Shown here: positions 1-12,573 of the stretch, piece by piece
How the letters are laid out: every line of letters starts with the position of its first letter
Numbering within the stretch: the stretch's first letter is position 1
Assembly (NCBI RefSeq): GCF_001704415.2
Contig: NC_030811.1
Span: forward strand, 56,285,591-56,349,590
Direction of reading: 5' to 3'
DNA: 64,000 nt
Origin: Capra hircus
Taxonomy: Eukaryota > Chordata > Mammalia > Artiodactyla > Bovidae
The notes under the pieces: model-generated
Told to the model about the DNA's origin: nothing
Database searches by the model: none
Seen by the model: only the letters and a program-made list of their open reading frames with translations
Made by a program: the position numbers and the translations under genes

Positions 1-397
1 GGTTTAGAGGAAGAAGCTGTAAGATACAAAGAGCTCCAGGGCGTTAGGAGAACAGCATAGGCAAAGACTGGGAAACAGCAGATGTTCTTTGGTGTGGCTG
101 GAACATAAATGGCAAGGAGAGCTGAGCAAGAGATGAGGCTATAGGCTAAGGCCAGACCAGGAAAAAGAGATCCCTGTCAGCCTGGCAAAGGGGGGATGGA
201 CTTGTTCTAAAAGGCCAATGGAAAACCTTAAAGGGCTTCCTAAGAGCAAGTGGCAGGATGCTGCATTTGAAAAGTTTCATTCTGGCTTGGGCACCACAGC
301 ATTTAGACTGGTGGGACTTGTGAATGAAAAGCAACTCTAAAGTGATTGTGGGCAGTGCCAGGAAAGCACAGAGGACTCTTCAGCATCAGTCATTACC

Positions 398-498
398 TTT
401 TTTGGCCATGGATCTTAGTTCCCCAACCAGAGTTGGAATGCGCATCCTCTGTAGCGGAAGTGCCCAGTCTTAACCACTGAACCACCAGAGAAGTCCCC
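398..498 (-). mobile_element. CHR-type SINE
   Basis: Antisense tRNA-derived SINE (TTTTTGGCCATGGATCTTAG through AACCACTGAACCACC). Confidence 0.9.
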
Positions 499-2389
499 TT
501 TGAAGTTACTCCTTTTTGGCAAAGGGGAGACCCAAGAGACACTTGCCACCACTGCTGTGTGGATATATTTAAACCTGGGTGCAACTCTATTTTTAGTTTA
601 CCAGCAGGAAGGGTATACCTCGTGTATTCAAAAAGTCCATCTGTGGTTAACATCTGGACTTTGATTTATTATATTCAGTCTAATCCATGGAATTTTTATT
701 CTGATCAGCGTTACCAGATGAACCATGTTCTCTGAGGAATGATTAGCCCAAAGTAGGACAGAAGAGAATCTGAGAAGTAGCCTTCCCACCTGCCCCTTGG
801 AAACAGTCCCCAGCAGCACTTCCTGGAAACCACGAGACAAGTTGCATGGCACCAGCCTCGGCTGCAGAGATCCTGAATTGGTTCTTTGTACAAGATCGTC
901 TCTTAGACACCAAAGCCTCAGTGCCCTCAAAAGATCATTCACTCCCTCTAAATGCCTTAGAAATGGAAATTCTCAGGTAAGGTTTTAACAGATGAAGATA
1001 AATGAGTATTTTTTTGTGTGTCATCCACTTTATGGTTATTTAAAAGCCCAAGGCCAGCAGGACTGAAATTTTTAAATCTTCTACTTTACAATAATCATAT
1101 TTTAAAGTGTGTTTTTCCATTGGTGATAGATTGTGCATTTTGAGACTCGAGGTTTAAAACATTTTTATTTTGTGTGCCATTTAATTCTACTCCTTTGAGC
1201 ATCTAGACTTAAGAATCCTTAGGATTTTTCCTCTCAGGTCTACTTGGAAAAGAAGGATGCTAGTTGCTGCTTCTCTAGTTGGAAAACATGTTTTCTGTTT
1301 CCTTTTAAGTTATCAGGTTAAATTCAGTGACTATTCTCCCAGAATTCTGTTCTTACAGGCTATTCTGTAAGAGCAGATTGTATTTCCAAAGTTTCTGATA
1401 CAATTCTCAGGGAATGTGGAATGGGTTTCCTAATGGACAATGTTGTTTACAGGAGCTGGGCCTCAGCTCATAAAAGCCTGTATGTCAGAGAGCCAGAGTA
1501 TGTACCAAATAAGTAGAAGGTGCTAGAGAACTGAAATGCTCCACACAGCAGACAGAAAAATGTGATAACTTACAACTTGACAGCTGAAAACATAGCTACC
1601 CTCTGCACAGCTCCAGTGCAAATAAGTCAAGATTCAGTCACAAAACTACTTAACTATGGGTGAGGTGCTGTTCAGGGGTCCAGGAGACAAGAGGAGATCT
1701 GCTCAAAAATTTGATTAAAAAGTGATGAATATCTTGAGAGGTCCAATAAAGTGCCATGACTGGAACAATCAGAGAAGGCTTCCTGTGACATTCACACTGC
1801 TCCTTGAGTGAAGATGTTAACATTTTGAGTAGAGACAGTAAAGATCAGAGCAGACTTTTAGTCTAACCAGGGGTCCTATGAGCTGTGATGCAGGAGAAGA
1901 AGGGATCAGTGGCTATAGGCCTATGAAGAGATACGGAGCGATGACAGAGGAGAAAGAAGTGAACAGTCTCTGGTGATGCTAAAGCCAGAAGGAACCTGAA
2001 AAGTATGGAAACCACCCGAGATTAGCCTTGGTGAGAAGACAAAGATTAAGGGAAAGAGAATGAGGAGGAGGGAAATCCCTGCCAATACAGGAAGAAAAAG
2101 AAGTACCTGTAAGGGTTCATCTATATGTTGAGAACCTCTGTTGGATGAGGTGGTCACCTTCCCAGAGTCAGGAGTACGAAATACTCCATCAAGTAAGCTG
2201 GAAGGTTTGGAAAGTGCAGTTAGCTTTATATCAGTGTCACAGAACAAGGCATTTTGAAAAGAAACATCAAGTTGTTTTCTATGGGGACCAAAAGATGCTT
2301 TTCCCACTTTCAAGCTGTGACAGATTTCAAGTCCAAACATAATGTTGATTAAAATCAACTATTTTCACTTGATCTATGTGGTTATATGA
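499..2389. other. Unique intergenic sequence, no feature seen
   Basis: No gene, RNA gene or recognisable repeat. Short open frames here look random. Confidence 0.6.
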
Positions 2390-2574
2390 GTGTGCTCAGT
2401 CGCTCAATCATGTCCAACTCGTTGCCACCCCATGGGCTATAGCCCACCAGGCTGCTCTGTCCATGGAATTCTCCAGGCAAGAATACTGTGGTGGGTAGCC
2501 ATTCCCTTCTCCAGGTATCGAACCCAGGTCTCCTGCACTGCAGGTGGATTCTTTACTGTCTGAGCCACCAGGGT
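2390..2574 (-). mobile_element. Bov-tA SINE
   Basis: Antisense Bov-tA: BovA tail (GCTCAGTCGCTCAATCATG), then tRNA-like head (TTTACTGTCTGAGCCACCAG). Confidence 0.93.
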
Positions 2575-3133
2575 ATACAGGATAACAATAAAATGAGCAT
2601 TCCATCACTTGATCTAAGATGGTGTCTCATCACTCTAAGCTGGGGAAAAGATGGGAAGAGGGGAAAGGCCCAGGGAAGCACACAGGCTGCTTCCCTCAGG
2701 GCCTCCTGCCTTGTGTTCCAATTGCTACCTGAGTTTCCCTCACTGGGAAAGGATTTCTGTTCTGAGAATCCCAAAAGCTGAAGACAATACAGTCCTGGAT
2801 TGTTATGTGACCTTGGGCACATTAAAAAAAGAAAAAACGGAAAACTCTGGGCCTGTGTTCTGAATAAAATAAGGGAGGAGGATTAGTGGTTTTCAGTCTT
2901 CTCTTAGGTGGGAAACTGCTCAGACAAAGTCCTCCGGGTGCTGGCTGAGGAAGACGCCTCCCCCGGCACTTGACTGTTCATTCGTCCCTCGTTTAGGTCT
3001 CCATGACTCAGTGCTTCCTGTACTGTGTCGAGTTCCCACACTCCAGCAGAGTTCTTTTTTTGAGCGTGTCAGAATGTGAAGCTAACACTTATTTCATTGC
3101 TTTAAGCAAGATGGGCTTTTAAGGAGGACGGTC

Positions 3134-3171
3134 AAAAATGCAAGTATGAAAAAAAAAAAATGCAAGTATGA
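3134..3171. repeat. Direct repeat flanking an A tract
   Basis: AAAAATGCAAGTATGA occurs at 3134-3149 and 3156-3171 with only A residues between. It may be a poly(A)-only retroposition or a small tandem duplication. Confidence 0.7.
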
Positions 3172-3718
3172 GCCTTTTTATGACCCTGTCCCTGCATCAG
3201 GAAAGCATCTAACTCAATGTCAACGGACTTAATCCCAGCTAAGCCTGATTGGCATTCCATTCCTAACAGTTAATATCAAGGAGATAATCCAAAAGGGGGG
3301 TGGGGGAAGCCATGTGCATGGAGTTCTTTGTCACTGTATTTTTCATTATAATGAAAAATGCAAAACTAGAAACAGCCGACAGGAGGAAGGACGAGTTACG
3401 GTGATCAGTGTCATACTAGCAGGTTCGCTGCTCACTCACATCAGACAGCTGAGAACAATCACTGGAAACGGGATAAAGAGAAGAGGAAAGTGCAGAACAG
3501 TGACGCATGCAAAGGAGGTGGGAGCCCAGTTTGCTTCCGCTGCATTTCTCCTTCCTCTTGCCTGTGTCTTGTCTCAGTTTCTCCCACATTGCTATTGGAA
3601 CATGGGAAAATGAGTTGATTGGTGAGGTCAATAATCCTGTGGTGATTTTCGGCTTCTGAACTGTGTCTTGAAGGATGCGACAGAACCCAAGCACTAAGAG
3701 AGGTAAAGCACTCATTGT

Positions 3719-3920
3719 TTGGCAGCTAAGTCACGTCAGACCCTTTTGCGACTGCATGGACTATAACCTACCAGGCTCCTCTGTCCGTGGGATTTCTCAG
3801 GCAAGAGTACAGGAGTGGGTTGCCGTTTCCTTCTCCAGAGGAACTTACCAACCCAGGAATAAAACCTGCGTCCCCTACATTGGCATGTGGACTCTCTACC
3901 ACTGAGCCACGAGCGAAGCC
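3719..3920 (-). mobile_element. Bov-tA SINE, diverged
   Basis: Antisense element with GGCAGCTAAGTCACGTCAGA and a head ending in ACTCTCTACCACTGAGCCAC. Confidence 0.88.
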
Positions 3921-4616
3921 CAAAGAACTCATTGAATGGTAGTTAGAGCCTCTTGGGCTTCCAGTGCCTTTCTGCCCCACTGGGACCTGAATATATTTCC
4001 ATCACCATCCTTACTGTTCCAGTATTGTGATGAACCATGAGGACAGGAGCATGGCACACAGTAGGCACTTGTGACATGAACAAAACCCTCCTTTCCTTCC
4101 TCTGTGGTTGTGGCTTACCAAGAAGCACCATGCAACTGATGCAGTGATAGAGCCAGAGAAACTAAGAAAGCAAAAGAAAGCAGTGCTTTAACTATTTTCT
4201 CTTACAAAGTACTTGGTGAAACTAAGAGGATATTTAGCACCACAAAAAGTAGGCCAAGGGTAAGAAAAACTCTCCATACCCAAGAGACTTCAGCTGACCA
4301 AATTAAGTCTGATCCAGAATAAACAGTTCTCATCTGGAAGTCTAGCAGTTCCAGAAAGCACTGTGCAGGGAAAAAGGCCCACGATGCTAATCTGCATAAT
4401 TATGTAACCCTTCAGCAAAGTGGGAATAAATACCATTGTAAAGGGGTGCACAGGAAAAGTCAAATGTGAGCAAGTAACAGTTCTCAGACCTTAAGAAGAC
4501 TTTATTCCTGAAGAAAAACCAGGCCCTTTCCCATGAACTTGAACAACGTCAGTTTTGCCCATGCTCACCCAGCATCCAAAGCCTAGACCAAGATTTCTAT
4601 TATCAGATCCCTCCAG

Positions 4617-4715
4617 TGGGACTTGCCTAGTGGTCCAGTGGCTAAGACTCTGCACTCCCATGCAGGGGGCCTGAGTTAGATCACTGGTCAGGGAACTAGA
4701 ACCCACCTGGTGCAA
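4617..4715 (+). mobile_element. CHR-type SINE
   Basis: GTGGGACTTGCCTAGTGGTC head and GGTCAGGGAACTAGAACCCA; it directly precedes a BovB terminus. Confidence 0.85.
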
Positions 4716-4732
4716 CTAACGATCCTGCTTGC

Positions 4733-4912
4733 TGGGAAAGATTGAAGGAAGGAGAAGGGGATAACAGAAGACAGATGGTTGGATGGCATCACTGACTCAA
4801 GGGACATGAGTTTCAGCAAACTCTGGGAGATGGCGAAGGACAGGGAAGACTGGCGTGCTCTAGTCCATGGGGTCACAAAGAATCGGACACAACTGAGCGA
4901 CTGAACAACAAT
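4733..4912 (+). mobile_element. BovB LINE 3' terminal fragment
   Basis: About 180 bp match the last part of BovB (GATGGTTGGATGGCATCAC, then TCGGACACAACTGAGCGACTG). The element is diverged and truncated. It directly follows a CHR-type SINE head. Confidence 0.85.
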
Positions 4913-5194
4913 AACAACCTAATTAATCATAAGGACGTTATCTTTCTGCAGCACCCGAAGTGAACCTACTCCAGTACTATCGCGTGCCAATGACGATCGT
5001 GGTTATGCAGGTCTATTTCCTTACCAACAAACTTCGGGAGACGATACTCCATCTTTTAACCATCAAGTGGAAATTAATCTTTATATTTTACTTATTCATC
5101 CAGTAATCATAACTGGCACATATTGAACAGCTGGATGTGCTAGACAGCGTGCTAACAACTTTCACCTGTGTAAAACAATGTTAATCCTATTTTT

Positions 5195-5447
5195 AAATTT
5201 TTATTTATTTATTTTTGGCTGTACTGGGTCTTCACTGCTGCTTGGGCTTTTTTCTAGTTGCAGAGCATGGACTCTAGGGCACGTGGGCTCAGTAATTGTG
5301 GTTCCCACGCTCTAGACCACAGGCTTAATAGTTGTGGTACATGGGCTTAATTGCCCCTCAGCATGAGGATCTTCCTGGACCAGGGATTGAACCTATGTCT
5401 CTTGCATTGACGGGGATTCTTTACCACGGAGCCACAAGGGAAGCCCA
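5195..5447 (-). mobile_element. Long CHR-type SINE
   Basis: Antisense, about 250 bp, with TTTTTGGCTGTACTGGGTCT, TTGCAGAGCATGGACTCTAG and the head ACCACGGAGCCACAAGGGAA. Confidence 0.88.
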
Positions 5448-5476
5448 ATAGGATTATTAGCTCCAGGAATTTCCAC

Positions 5477-5592
5477 TGGAGAAGGAAATGGCAACCAACC
5501 CACTCCAGTATTCTTGCCTGAGAAATCCCTTGGACAGAGGAGCCTGGCGGGATACAGTCCACGGAGTCGCATACGACTCAGTGACTAAACAG
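5477..5592 (+). mobile_element. BovA monomer SINE
   Basis: GGAGAAGGAAATGGCAACCA through ATACGACTCAGTGACTAAAC. Confidence 0.88.
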
Positions 5593-6097
5593 TAGCAAAT
5601 AATCTTACTAGTAGAAATTATTTTTCCCAATTTTTGGAGGAAAAATTTGAACCAATGAAACTCAAATTTACATCATATATCATCCACTACATTCAAAAAG
5701 ACCATTGAACTGTAAGAGACATGGGGGGGAGGTCTTCAAGCTCAAACTCCTCATTGTTGTTTACCTTCCTTTATTATGGAAATACTCAAATACATTGAAA
5801 AGTATAATAAACCTCTTTGTAATAAACGACTCAGCTTCAGTAGTCATCAATTTATAGTCAGTCTTATTTAATCTTTACCCTCACTTACTTTCCTCCATCC
5901 CATAGAATATTTTTGCCATAATATCTTTTTAGTCCTTATCTGGAAATCATTTCAAACCTACATACAAGTTGCTAAAATGAAAATATTTTTAAAACCCATT
6001 ACCCTTTACCTCCATCTATTTATTCATTTGCTCTATCAGTACGTTTTCTTTTTCTCTCACCGACCGACCCCCCCACCCTACCCTTACACTTTTTGGT

Positions 6098-6190
6098 TGT
6101 TGTTCAGCTGCTAAGTCGGACTCTTTGCGACCGGATGTACTGCAGCACGCCAGGCTTCCCTGTCCTTCACTACCTCCCAGACATTTGAGG
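6098..6190 (-). mobile_element. BovB 3' end fragment
   Basis: A short antisense fragment with GCTAAGTCGGACTCTTTGCG and CTACCTCCCAGACATTT, typical of the BovB 3' terminus, is inserted in an old L1. Confidence 0.75.
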
Positions 6191-6527
6191 GGAAACCATT
6201 TGAGGGTAAGTTAATACGTCACAACGCTTTATCCCTGGATACTTACTTCATTGTGTATCTCCTAAAAATAAGGATATTCTTTTATAGACCGTAGTATAAT
6301 CAACTTCAGTAAAATGAACACTGACTCATTACTTTATCTCCTCTATTCTTATTCCGGTTTTGTCAGTTGTATCCTTAGAGCGTTTCTTTCCCCTGCAATA
6401 TAGCATCCAGTTTGGGGTGAGGTATTACATTTAGTTGTTAGTCTCTTTTGATCAGGAACATTTCCAGAGCTTTTGTGTTTCATGACATTGACATTTTGGG
6501 AAAATGAATCCCTTTCCCTTTCTTTTT

Positions 6528-6655
6528 CTTTTTTTTTTTTTTTGAGCCATGCTGTGCACTGTTCAGGATCTTAGTTCCCCAGCCAGGAATTGAACGTGTG
6601 TTTCCTGCAGTGGAAGCGTAGTCTTAACCACTGGACTTCCAGGGAAGTCCCTCTT
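6528..6655 (-). mobile_element. CHR-type SINE
   Basis: Antisense tRNA-derived SINE with a T-rich start, GGATCTTAGTTCCCCAGCCA and ACTTCCAGGGAAGTCCC. Confidence 0.9.
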
Positions 6656-6969
6656 TTCCTTTTTTTAACAAGACATTTCTCATTTGATGTTTGTTTGCTG
6701 TTTCCTTATGATTAGACTCAAGAAATGCATTCTTGGCCAGAACATTACCTAGATGAGGCTGTGACCTTCTCAGAGCATCACATGGGAGCTATATGATATC
6801 CATCTCTCCTTACTGGTGGTGGTAATCTTCACCAGTCAAGGTTGTTGCCCAGCTTCATCACTGTACAATTACTGTTTTTTTCTCCTCTCTTATAAATAAT
6901 AAACAGCCTGTGGGGAGACACTGTAAGATCACAGAAATGTTCTGCTTATCAGAATTTCCCCCACATTCA

Positions 6970-7460
6970 GCATTTGTGTTTAGTTACCTGTTGCTGCATA
7001 ATAGGTTATGCCAAAACTTAGTAGATTAAAACAATAAATATTTATGATCTCACACAGTTTTTGTGAGTCAGCATGTTGGCACTGCCTTGGCTGGATGGTT
7101 CCTGGCTCAGGGTCCCCTTATGAGGTTACATTCCAGCTGTTGGCCAGGAGCTGCTGGCACCTGAAGGCTTGACTGTGGCTGGAGAATCCACTTCCAGAGT
7201 GGGTCGTTCACATGCCTGGGAAGTCTGGGGAACTGAGGAGGCTTCAAGTTCCCTGCCAGATGGACCTCTCCAAAGGGTCACTTGTGTATCCTCTTTGCAT
7301 GGCACTGGGTTCCTCTAGAGCAAGTAATCCCTAACAGGGAAAGGAGAGGGCAAAGCCTTGTGACCTAGACTCAGAAACCACACACTCACTTCCACTTACA
7401 GTCAGCTCGTTAGAAGTGAGAAACCAAGTCCAGCTTACGTTCCAGAGAAGGGAAATTTAG
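6970..7460. repeat. Unassigned old interspersed repeat
   Basis: The block beginning GTTACCTGTTGCTGCATAAT and CAAAACTTAGTAGATTAAAA resembles a common ancient mammalian interspersed repeat. I recognise the pattern but cannot name the family with confidence. Confidence 0.5.
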
Positions 7461-7504
7461 CTCCAACTTTAAGTTCCAACTCTCTCTATGTTTTGGTGGG
7501 CTCA

Positions 7505-7606
7505 TCGATTGGTTTGTGGGATCTTACTTTCCTGACCAGGGATTGAACCCATGCCTTCCACAGTGAAAGTGCTGAGTCCTAACCACTCGACCTCCAGGGA
7601 GTTCCC
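7505..7606 (-). mobile_element. CHR-type SINE
   Basis: Antisense: GGGATCTTACTTTCCTGACC and CCTAACCACTCGACCTCCAG. Confidence 0.87.
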
Positions 7607-7866
7607 TAAAATTCTAGCTCTTGAACAGAGAATATCAAAGAATTGGTGGACATCAGTTAGGGCCATTACAGCATCCTTTGATGATTCTTGCCTGGTTTAA
7701 TCCTTACTCAAAATAATGATTTCCCAACTATCCTGTATTATTTTTAAAAGCAAATTATAGCATCATATTACATCTATAAATTTTGGGGAATGTATCTCTT
7801 TAAAATGAGTATTTTTAATATTATAAACTTATAATGTTATATATTATAATATCAAATAGCAGATCC

Positions 7867-8000
7867 CCTGGAGGAGGAAATGGCAACCCACTCCAGTATT
7901 CATGCCTGGATAAACCCATGGACAGAGGAGCCTGGCGGGCTACAGTCTATGGGGTCACAAAGAGTGGATACAACTAAGCAACTGAGCAGTCAGGCAGTCA
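7867..8000 (+). mobile_element. BovA monomer SINE
   Basis: CTGGAGGAGGAAATGGCAAC through GGATACAACTAAGCAACTGA. Confidence 0.9.
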
Positions 8001-8035
8001 GTATTTAAATTTCCATGTGTCCCATGAATGCTGCA

Positions 8036-8295
8036 CTTTTCATTGAGATACAATTCACAGGCCTCAAAGTTCACTCTTAAAGTGTTCAGTCCAGTGGTTT
8101 ATAGTATTTTGAGTTGTACAATCATCACCACTAGTTTATCACCTCAAGAAGAAACCCTGTATCATTAGCAGTTACTTCCCATTTCCAAATCAGTCTCTGA
8201 CAACCACTAATATGCTTTCTATGGATATGCTTTTTATGGATATTTCATATAAAGGGAATAATTACAGTATGTGGCATTTTATGTCTGATTTCTTT
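8036..8295 (-). mobile_element. Old L1 3'UTR, antisense, left part
   Basis: The block with CAATCATCACCACTAG, ATTAGCAGTTACTTCCCATT and ATTTCATATAAAGGGAAT matches the common L1M 3'UTR, antisense. It breaks at 8295 and resumes at 8791. Confidence 0.75.
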
Positions 8296-8790
8296 TGAAA
8301 CCATGGATGTAATCCATGTCACCTGCCTTTACTAACGAAGGTTTTAAGACTTTCAGGTCCTCCCAAGCAGCATGTAGCGTAACAACATGTTTGCCCAAGT
8401 TGTTTTTCAGGAACTTGGAGTCAGCTGCATCTGCTTCAAGTTGAGCCAAAGTCAGCTGTGTCTGCTCTGAACTGAGCTGTTTAGGTCAGGATGGGACCAC
8501 CAGCCCTTCACCTGGGCACGCATGAGCATCTGCTTCTGCCTTATTGAACATGCAGAGGCCTGTAGCTTTGCTATGCCTACAGGGAACAATTATCACACCT
8601 TTTCCCGATCATCTTTCCTTTCTCCCCAGGCCTCAGACCACCCTGCTTCTTTGTTCTTTATCCCATACCTGAGACTCTTGCCTTCAGGGAAGCAGACTGG
8701 AGACATGTTTTCCTGTCTCCTCGTTTTGCTGCAAACCTGGCATCTGTTTTGACTTCCTGCACATCTGGCAAAACAAACCTGGTGGTAACA
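8296..8790 (-). mobile_element. Solo LTR-like insertion (TG...CA) splitting an L1
   Basis: This 495-bp block begins TG and ends CA, and sits exactly at a break in an antisense L1 3'UTR. The left flank ends CTTT and the right flank begins CCTT then CACTTAG, which fits a 4-bp target duplication with one change. On the minus strand it reads TGTTACCACC... as an LTR would. No internal retroviral genes are present. It is probably a class I ERV solo LTR; I could not name the family. Confidence 0.55.
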
Positions 8791-8955
8791 CCTTCACTTA
8801 GTATAAAGTTTTTAAGGTTGATTTATGTTGTAGCATGACTAAGTACTTCAGTCCTTGCTATGGCTGGATAGTATTCCATTGTATGGAGATCCTGCACTTT
8901 GTTTATCCATTTTTTGGCTATTTGCAAATAATATTACTCATGTACAAGTGTTTGT
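8791..8955 (-). mobile_element. Old L1 3'UTR, antisense, right part
   Basis: This is the continuation of the L1 broken at 8295 (TTCACTTAGTATAAAG, then TAGTATTCCATTGTATGG). Confidence 0.75.
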
Positions 8956-9582
8956 GTGGAGCCCTATTTAATTTGTTTCTTTGAATTGGTACCAAAATAA
9001 AATCCACATAATGCCATTAGCTGATAAATCTTTTAAGTCTCTAGAGGTTCCTCTACAACTTTGTATTTTTTCTCCAATTTGTTGAAGAAATTGAGTCATC
9101 TGTCCTGTACAGTTTTGCAAAATCAAGATTTTGCTGATTGGATCCTTTAGATATAAATAATTTAACATGTTACTCTAATGTCTATAGTTTCATAGATTGG
9201 TAGCTGAGGGTAGAGGCTTGATCAGATTCAGACTTGATGGGGGAGGGAAGGCTGGCAAGATTACATTCTATGGTCTGTTCTACAAACAATGTCTGGTTTT
9301 CTCTTTTTTTATATTAGCAGCCATTGATGATTATTGCCTAGATCCACTATGGAATGAGAAGTAGCAAGACTTTAATTCTGTCATTTCTTTATTAGCTAGA
9401 ATATGGTATAAAGAAAAAATTTGCCCTCAACTATTTTACTGTATCGTTCAATTTATATATAAAAGGAAGGATAAAATGTTTGAATGTTTCCCTTTATTTC
9501 CTAGTTTTCAAAATGAATTGATTCATTATCATACTCTAATAATGACCAGCTATTTGTGAGCTTTAAAAATTAACTCATGAAA

Positions 9583-9695
9583 TCCCCTGGAGGCCCATTG
9601 GTTAGGACATGGAGCTTTTACTGCCCTGCAGGGATTTATCTCTGGTGGCGGAACTAAGATCCCAGAAGTTGCTTGGGGTGGCAAATAAAAATAGC
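9583..9695 (+). mobile_element. CHR-type SINE, diverged
   Basis: CCCATTGGTTAGGACATGGA and GGCGGAACTAAGATCCCAGA. Confidence 0.75.
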
Positions 9696-11071
9696 CATAT
9701 TAATAAGCTTCTCATCTTGAAGTCTTCATCCCTTCATTCTCTTAACCACTGAAGCATAGATTACCTCAGAGAAATTTAAATACTAGTATTTGAACTTTAT
9801 ACATCATATTCTTTGGAGTTCCTTTTTATTTTTAAAAAGAGTGAATTGGTTTTTAATAAGTCAGTGTCTGTTTATGCTTTTCTCTTGGTTTAGGACATGA
9901 TGTTTGATCATGAGAGCTTTCAATGGTATAGGGAAAAGAGAAAAAATCTGCCAAATGCATTAGAAAGCATTTGAATAGAAATGCTGGTTCCTATTTAAAA
10001 CACTCTTTTCTGCATATACCCAAACGGGAGTAAAAGATGCCTTAATATTTAATTTTTATATTGTTAGAGACAATGGGTTTAATAAATTCCTTTTTATCTG
10101 TTGTGTATTTTTAGTTATTTGGTAACTGAGTTCTAAGTTCTTTCATATAAACTCCATTTCAAGCCTTGTTTGTTTTCAAGTACTCAAATGTATGTCTCAT
10201 TTTGAATATGAGACATATATAATATGTTCGAAGCATCTTTGTAAAAATATATAGAATTCTTTAAAATGCTGAACTGTAGTACCTGCTTATTTTTTTAGTC
10301 ATTAGTAGAGAAAAAAGTTTTATCAAGAAGTTACTGATGTGAATGTGCAATTTACAGTGATTTCATATGTGCTCCCCAGCTTCAAAATCACTTAGAACTA
10401 CAGCTGTGGTTTCTGGAAGGGTCAGTTGTTGCTTCCTCAAGTTACACCTGTACAGCTTGGATTTGAGTTTTTAAAGAATATTTAACTTTTAAAGAAGTTA
10501 TCTTAGGAAAAGGGGAGTTTGAGTTGTATTCATGGTTTTGGCTGGGTTAACAATGTTTGAATTATAAAGTAAGTATAATTATGGTAAAGAAGCTCAGCCT
10601 CATTTTTAAATGTTGAATCACATTTTATTTCTTGGATTAATACTATAGAAACTTCAAAATTCAGGACCACTGAAATATGCCAAGTTCTGTTTTGGGATTG
10701 TGTGTTTAGTTCTTGTTATGTTGATTAGTTTGCTTTTTTAAATTTTTTATTGAAGGATAATTGCTTTACAGAATTTTGTTTTCTGTCAAATCTCAACTTT
10801 TTTTTTTTTCTTAAAGAAACTGAAAATGCTACATCTACTAGTGGAAGAAAATGCTTCGGTTTGCTCTGAAGATTTTGCTGTTGTTCAAGCATATTGTGGT
10901 TCAAAGTTTACAAAGAATAATGTTAGTTAAATGCCAATGAACTCTTTTTATATGAAATATAGAGATTCTGGGGGGGGGGTGATGGTGGCAGTGGTGCCTC
11001 TTACTTCCTTATGTAAGATGCTTGAACATTCTCATCAATATTGCCATCATCTGTTTCATATTCCCAGTGAG

Positions 11072-11190
11072 GAATTCCCTGGGTGTCCAGTGGTTAGGAC
11101 TCAGTGCGTCACTGCTGGGGCCTGGATTCAGTCCTGGTCATGGCACCGAGATCCTACAAGTCACATGGCCAAAAAAACAAACAACAAAAT
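11072..11190 (+). mobile_element. CHR-type SINE
   Basis: GAATTCCCTGGGTGTCCAGT head, CACATGGCC and an A-rich tail. Confidence 0.88.
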
Positions 11191-12318
11191 CTCCCAGTAT
11201 GTTTTCTCAAAGTCTATTTACTTAAGATTGTATGGAATGACATAATAAAGAATAAAATCTGAATTACAGACACACAGTAATAATTCAATATTTAAAAATA
11301 ATTTTCATATTTTGGCAGGAACACAGAAATAGAATTTTTGACATTCATTATATTAGGTGATTAATGCTATTTCTTTTGATATAAAGTCCTCTTATTTGGA
11401 GTTTAATATTTCATATGTTCAAATGTGTACAATATCCCCAAATAAAAATAATTAAGAAACTTTGAAAATTTTCAGGCTAATGTTTTTGTTTCTGAAGACA
11501 ATAAAGAGATTACTTAGTAGATCATTTCCAAGAAAAAAGATACTGACATATTTTACAGTGGTATCCCCTTGGAAGTTCCATGGATTAAGGGTAAAAATAA
11601 GTTCTTTTGTATATCATTAAACAGCTGGCACTGTCCCAGAGAGGAATATTTTCAAAATGGGAAATATATGATACAATATGTGATTAGTATTGGGAAAATA
11701 TTTTCAAATATATCAATGTTTGTATTTTAATGTTTTTCCACTAAAAATAATGTTAATGGTACAATGAGAAATGGAAAATTAACCACAATTTAAAAATTAA
11801 CCACAATAAAAGTGAAAGTGAAAGGTATTATAATTCAGAAGTTCTAATTTTCAAAAAATCATTAACCTAGATATCTTCTTCTGATTGGAGTTTTTATTAT
11901 TACTGTTGCTCATACTGCCCTCTCTCTGCTCAGTGGCTTTTTGGTTTGCTTTTAATTTTTTGTGGCCTTGTCTGTCCCTACACAGCCAGACTTGGGAACT
12001 GATTCTGGGGAGCCTTGATGCCCTCATTTTGAATATGGAATGCACATGTGCAATTAGCTCTTGCACACTTGCCCTTGGGCATCAGGCCCCTCTGCCCCAC
12101 TAGGCCATGTTCCTAGGGCCAGGAGTTTGTCCCCTCTATGCAATTGATGAGGAGGTTCAAATGGTGTTTACAGTTCCTGCTGTCCTTGTGGGTCTAGTAA
12201 TTATGAATCCCAGGTGTCTCTCATGCCATGGAGCTGTAGTCAGGCCTGGTCAATGGTTCTTGGAACAGTGGGTTCCAAAGTCATTTGATGTGGCTCTAAT
12301 AGTCTGATAGTTTTTGGT

Positions 12319-12573
12319 TTTTTTTTTAAATCTATTTTTGGATGTGCTGGGTCTCTGTTGCTGAACACATGCTTTCTCTAGTTGTGCTCAGGCTTCTCAC
12401 TGCAGTTGCTTTTTTTGCGGAGCATGGCCTCTAGAACTCATGGCCTTCAGTAGTTGTGGCGCTTGGGTTAGTTGCCCTGCAGCATGTGGAATCTTCTCAC
12501 ACCAGGGATTCAACCCATGTCCCCTGCTATGACAGGCAGATTGTTACCCACTGCACCACCAGGGAAGTCCCTG
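12319..12573 (-). mobile_element. Long CHR-type SINE
   Basis: Antisense with GGATGTGCTGGGTCTCTGTT, GCGGAGCATGGCCTCTAGAA and a head ending in CACCAGGGAAGTCCC. Confidence 0.9.

Larger units (their letters stand above)
5770..6865 (-). mobile_element. Old L1 3'UTR, antisense, interrupted
   Basis: Diverged antisense sequence is typical of old mammalian L1 3' regions (for example the stretch with TTTAGTTGTTAGTCTCTTTT and CATGACATTGACATTTT). A BovB terminus and a CHR SINE interrupt it. Assignment is by pattern and not exact. Confidence 0.6.
8956..12318. other. AT-rich intergenic sequence
   Basis: Apart from CHR SINEs at 9583 and 11072 and a short L1-like piece near 10740, nothing is recognisable. 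Confidence 0.55.

Noticed and set aside
1921..2358. 145-codon minus-strand frame
   Set aside because: No recognisable family or repeat protein, in a repeat-flanked intergenic stretch. Its length is compatible with chance.
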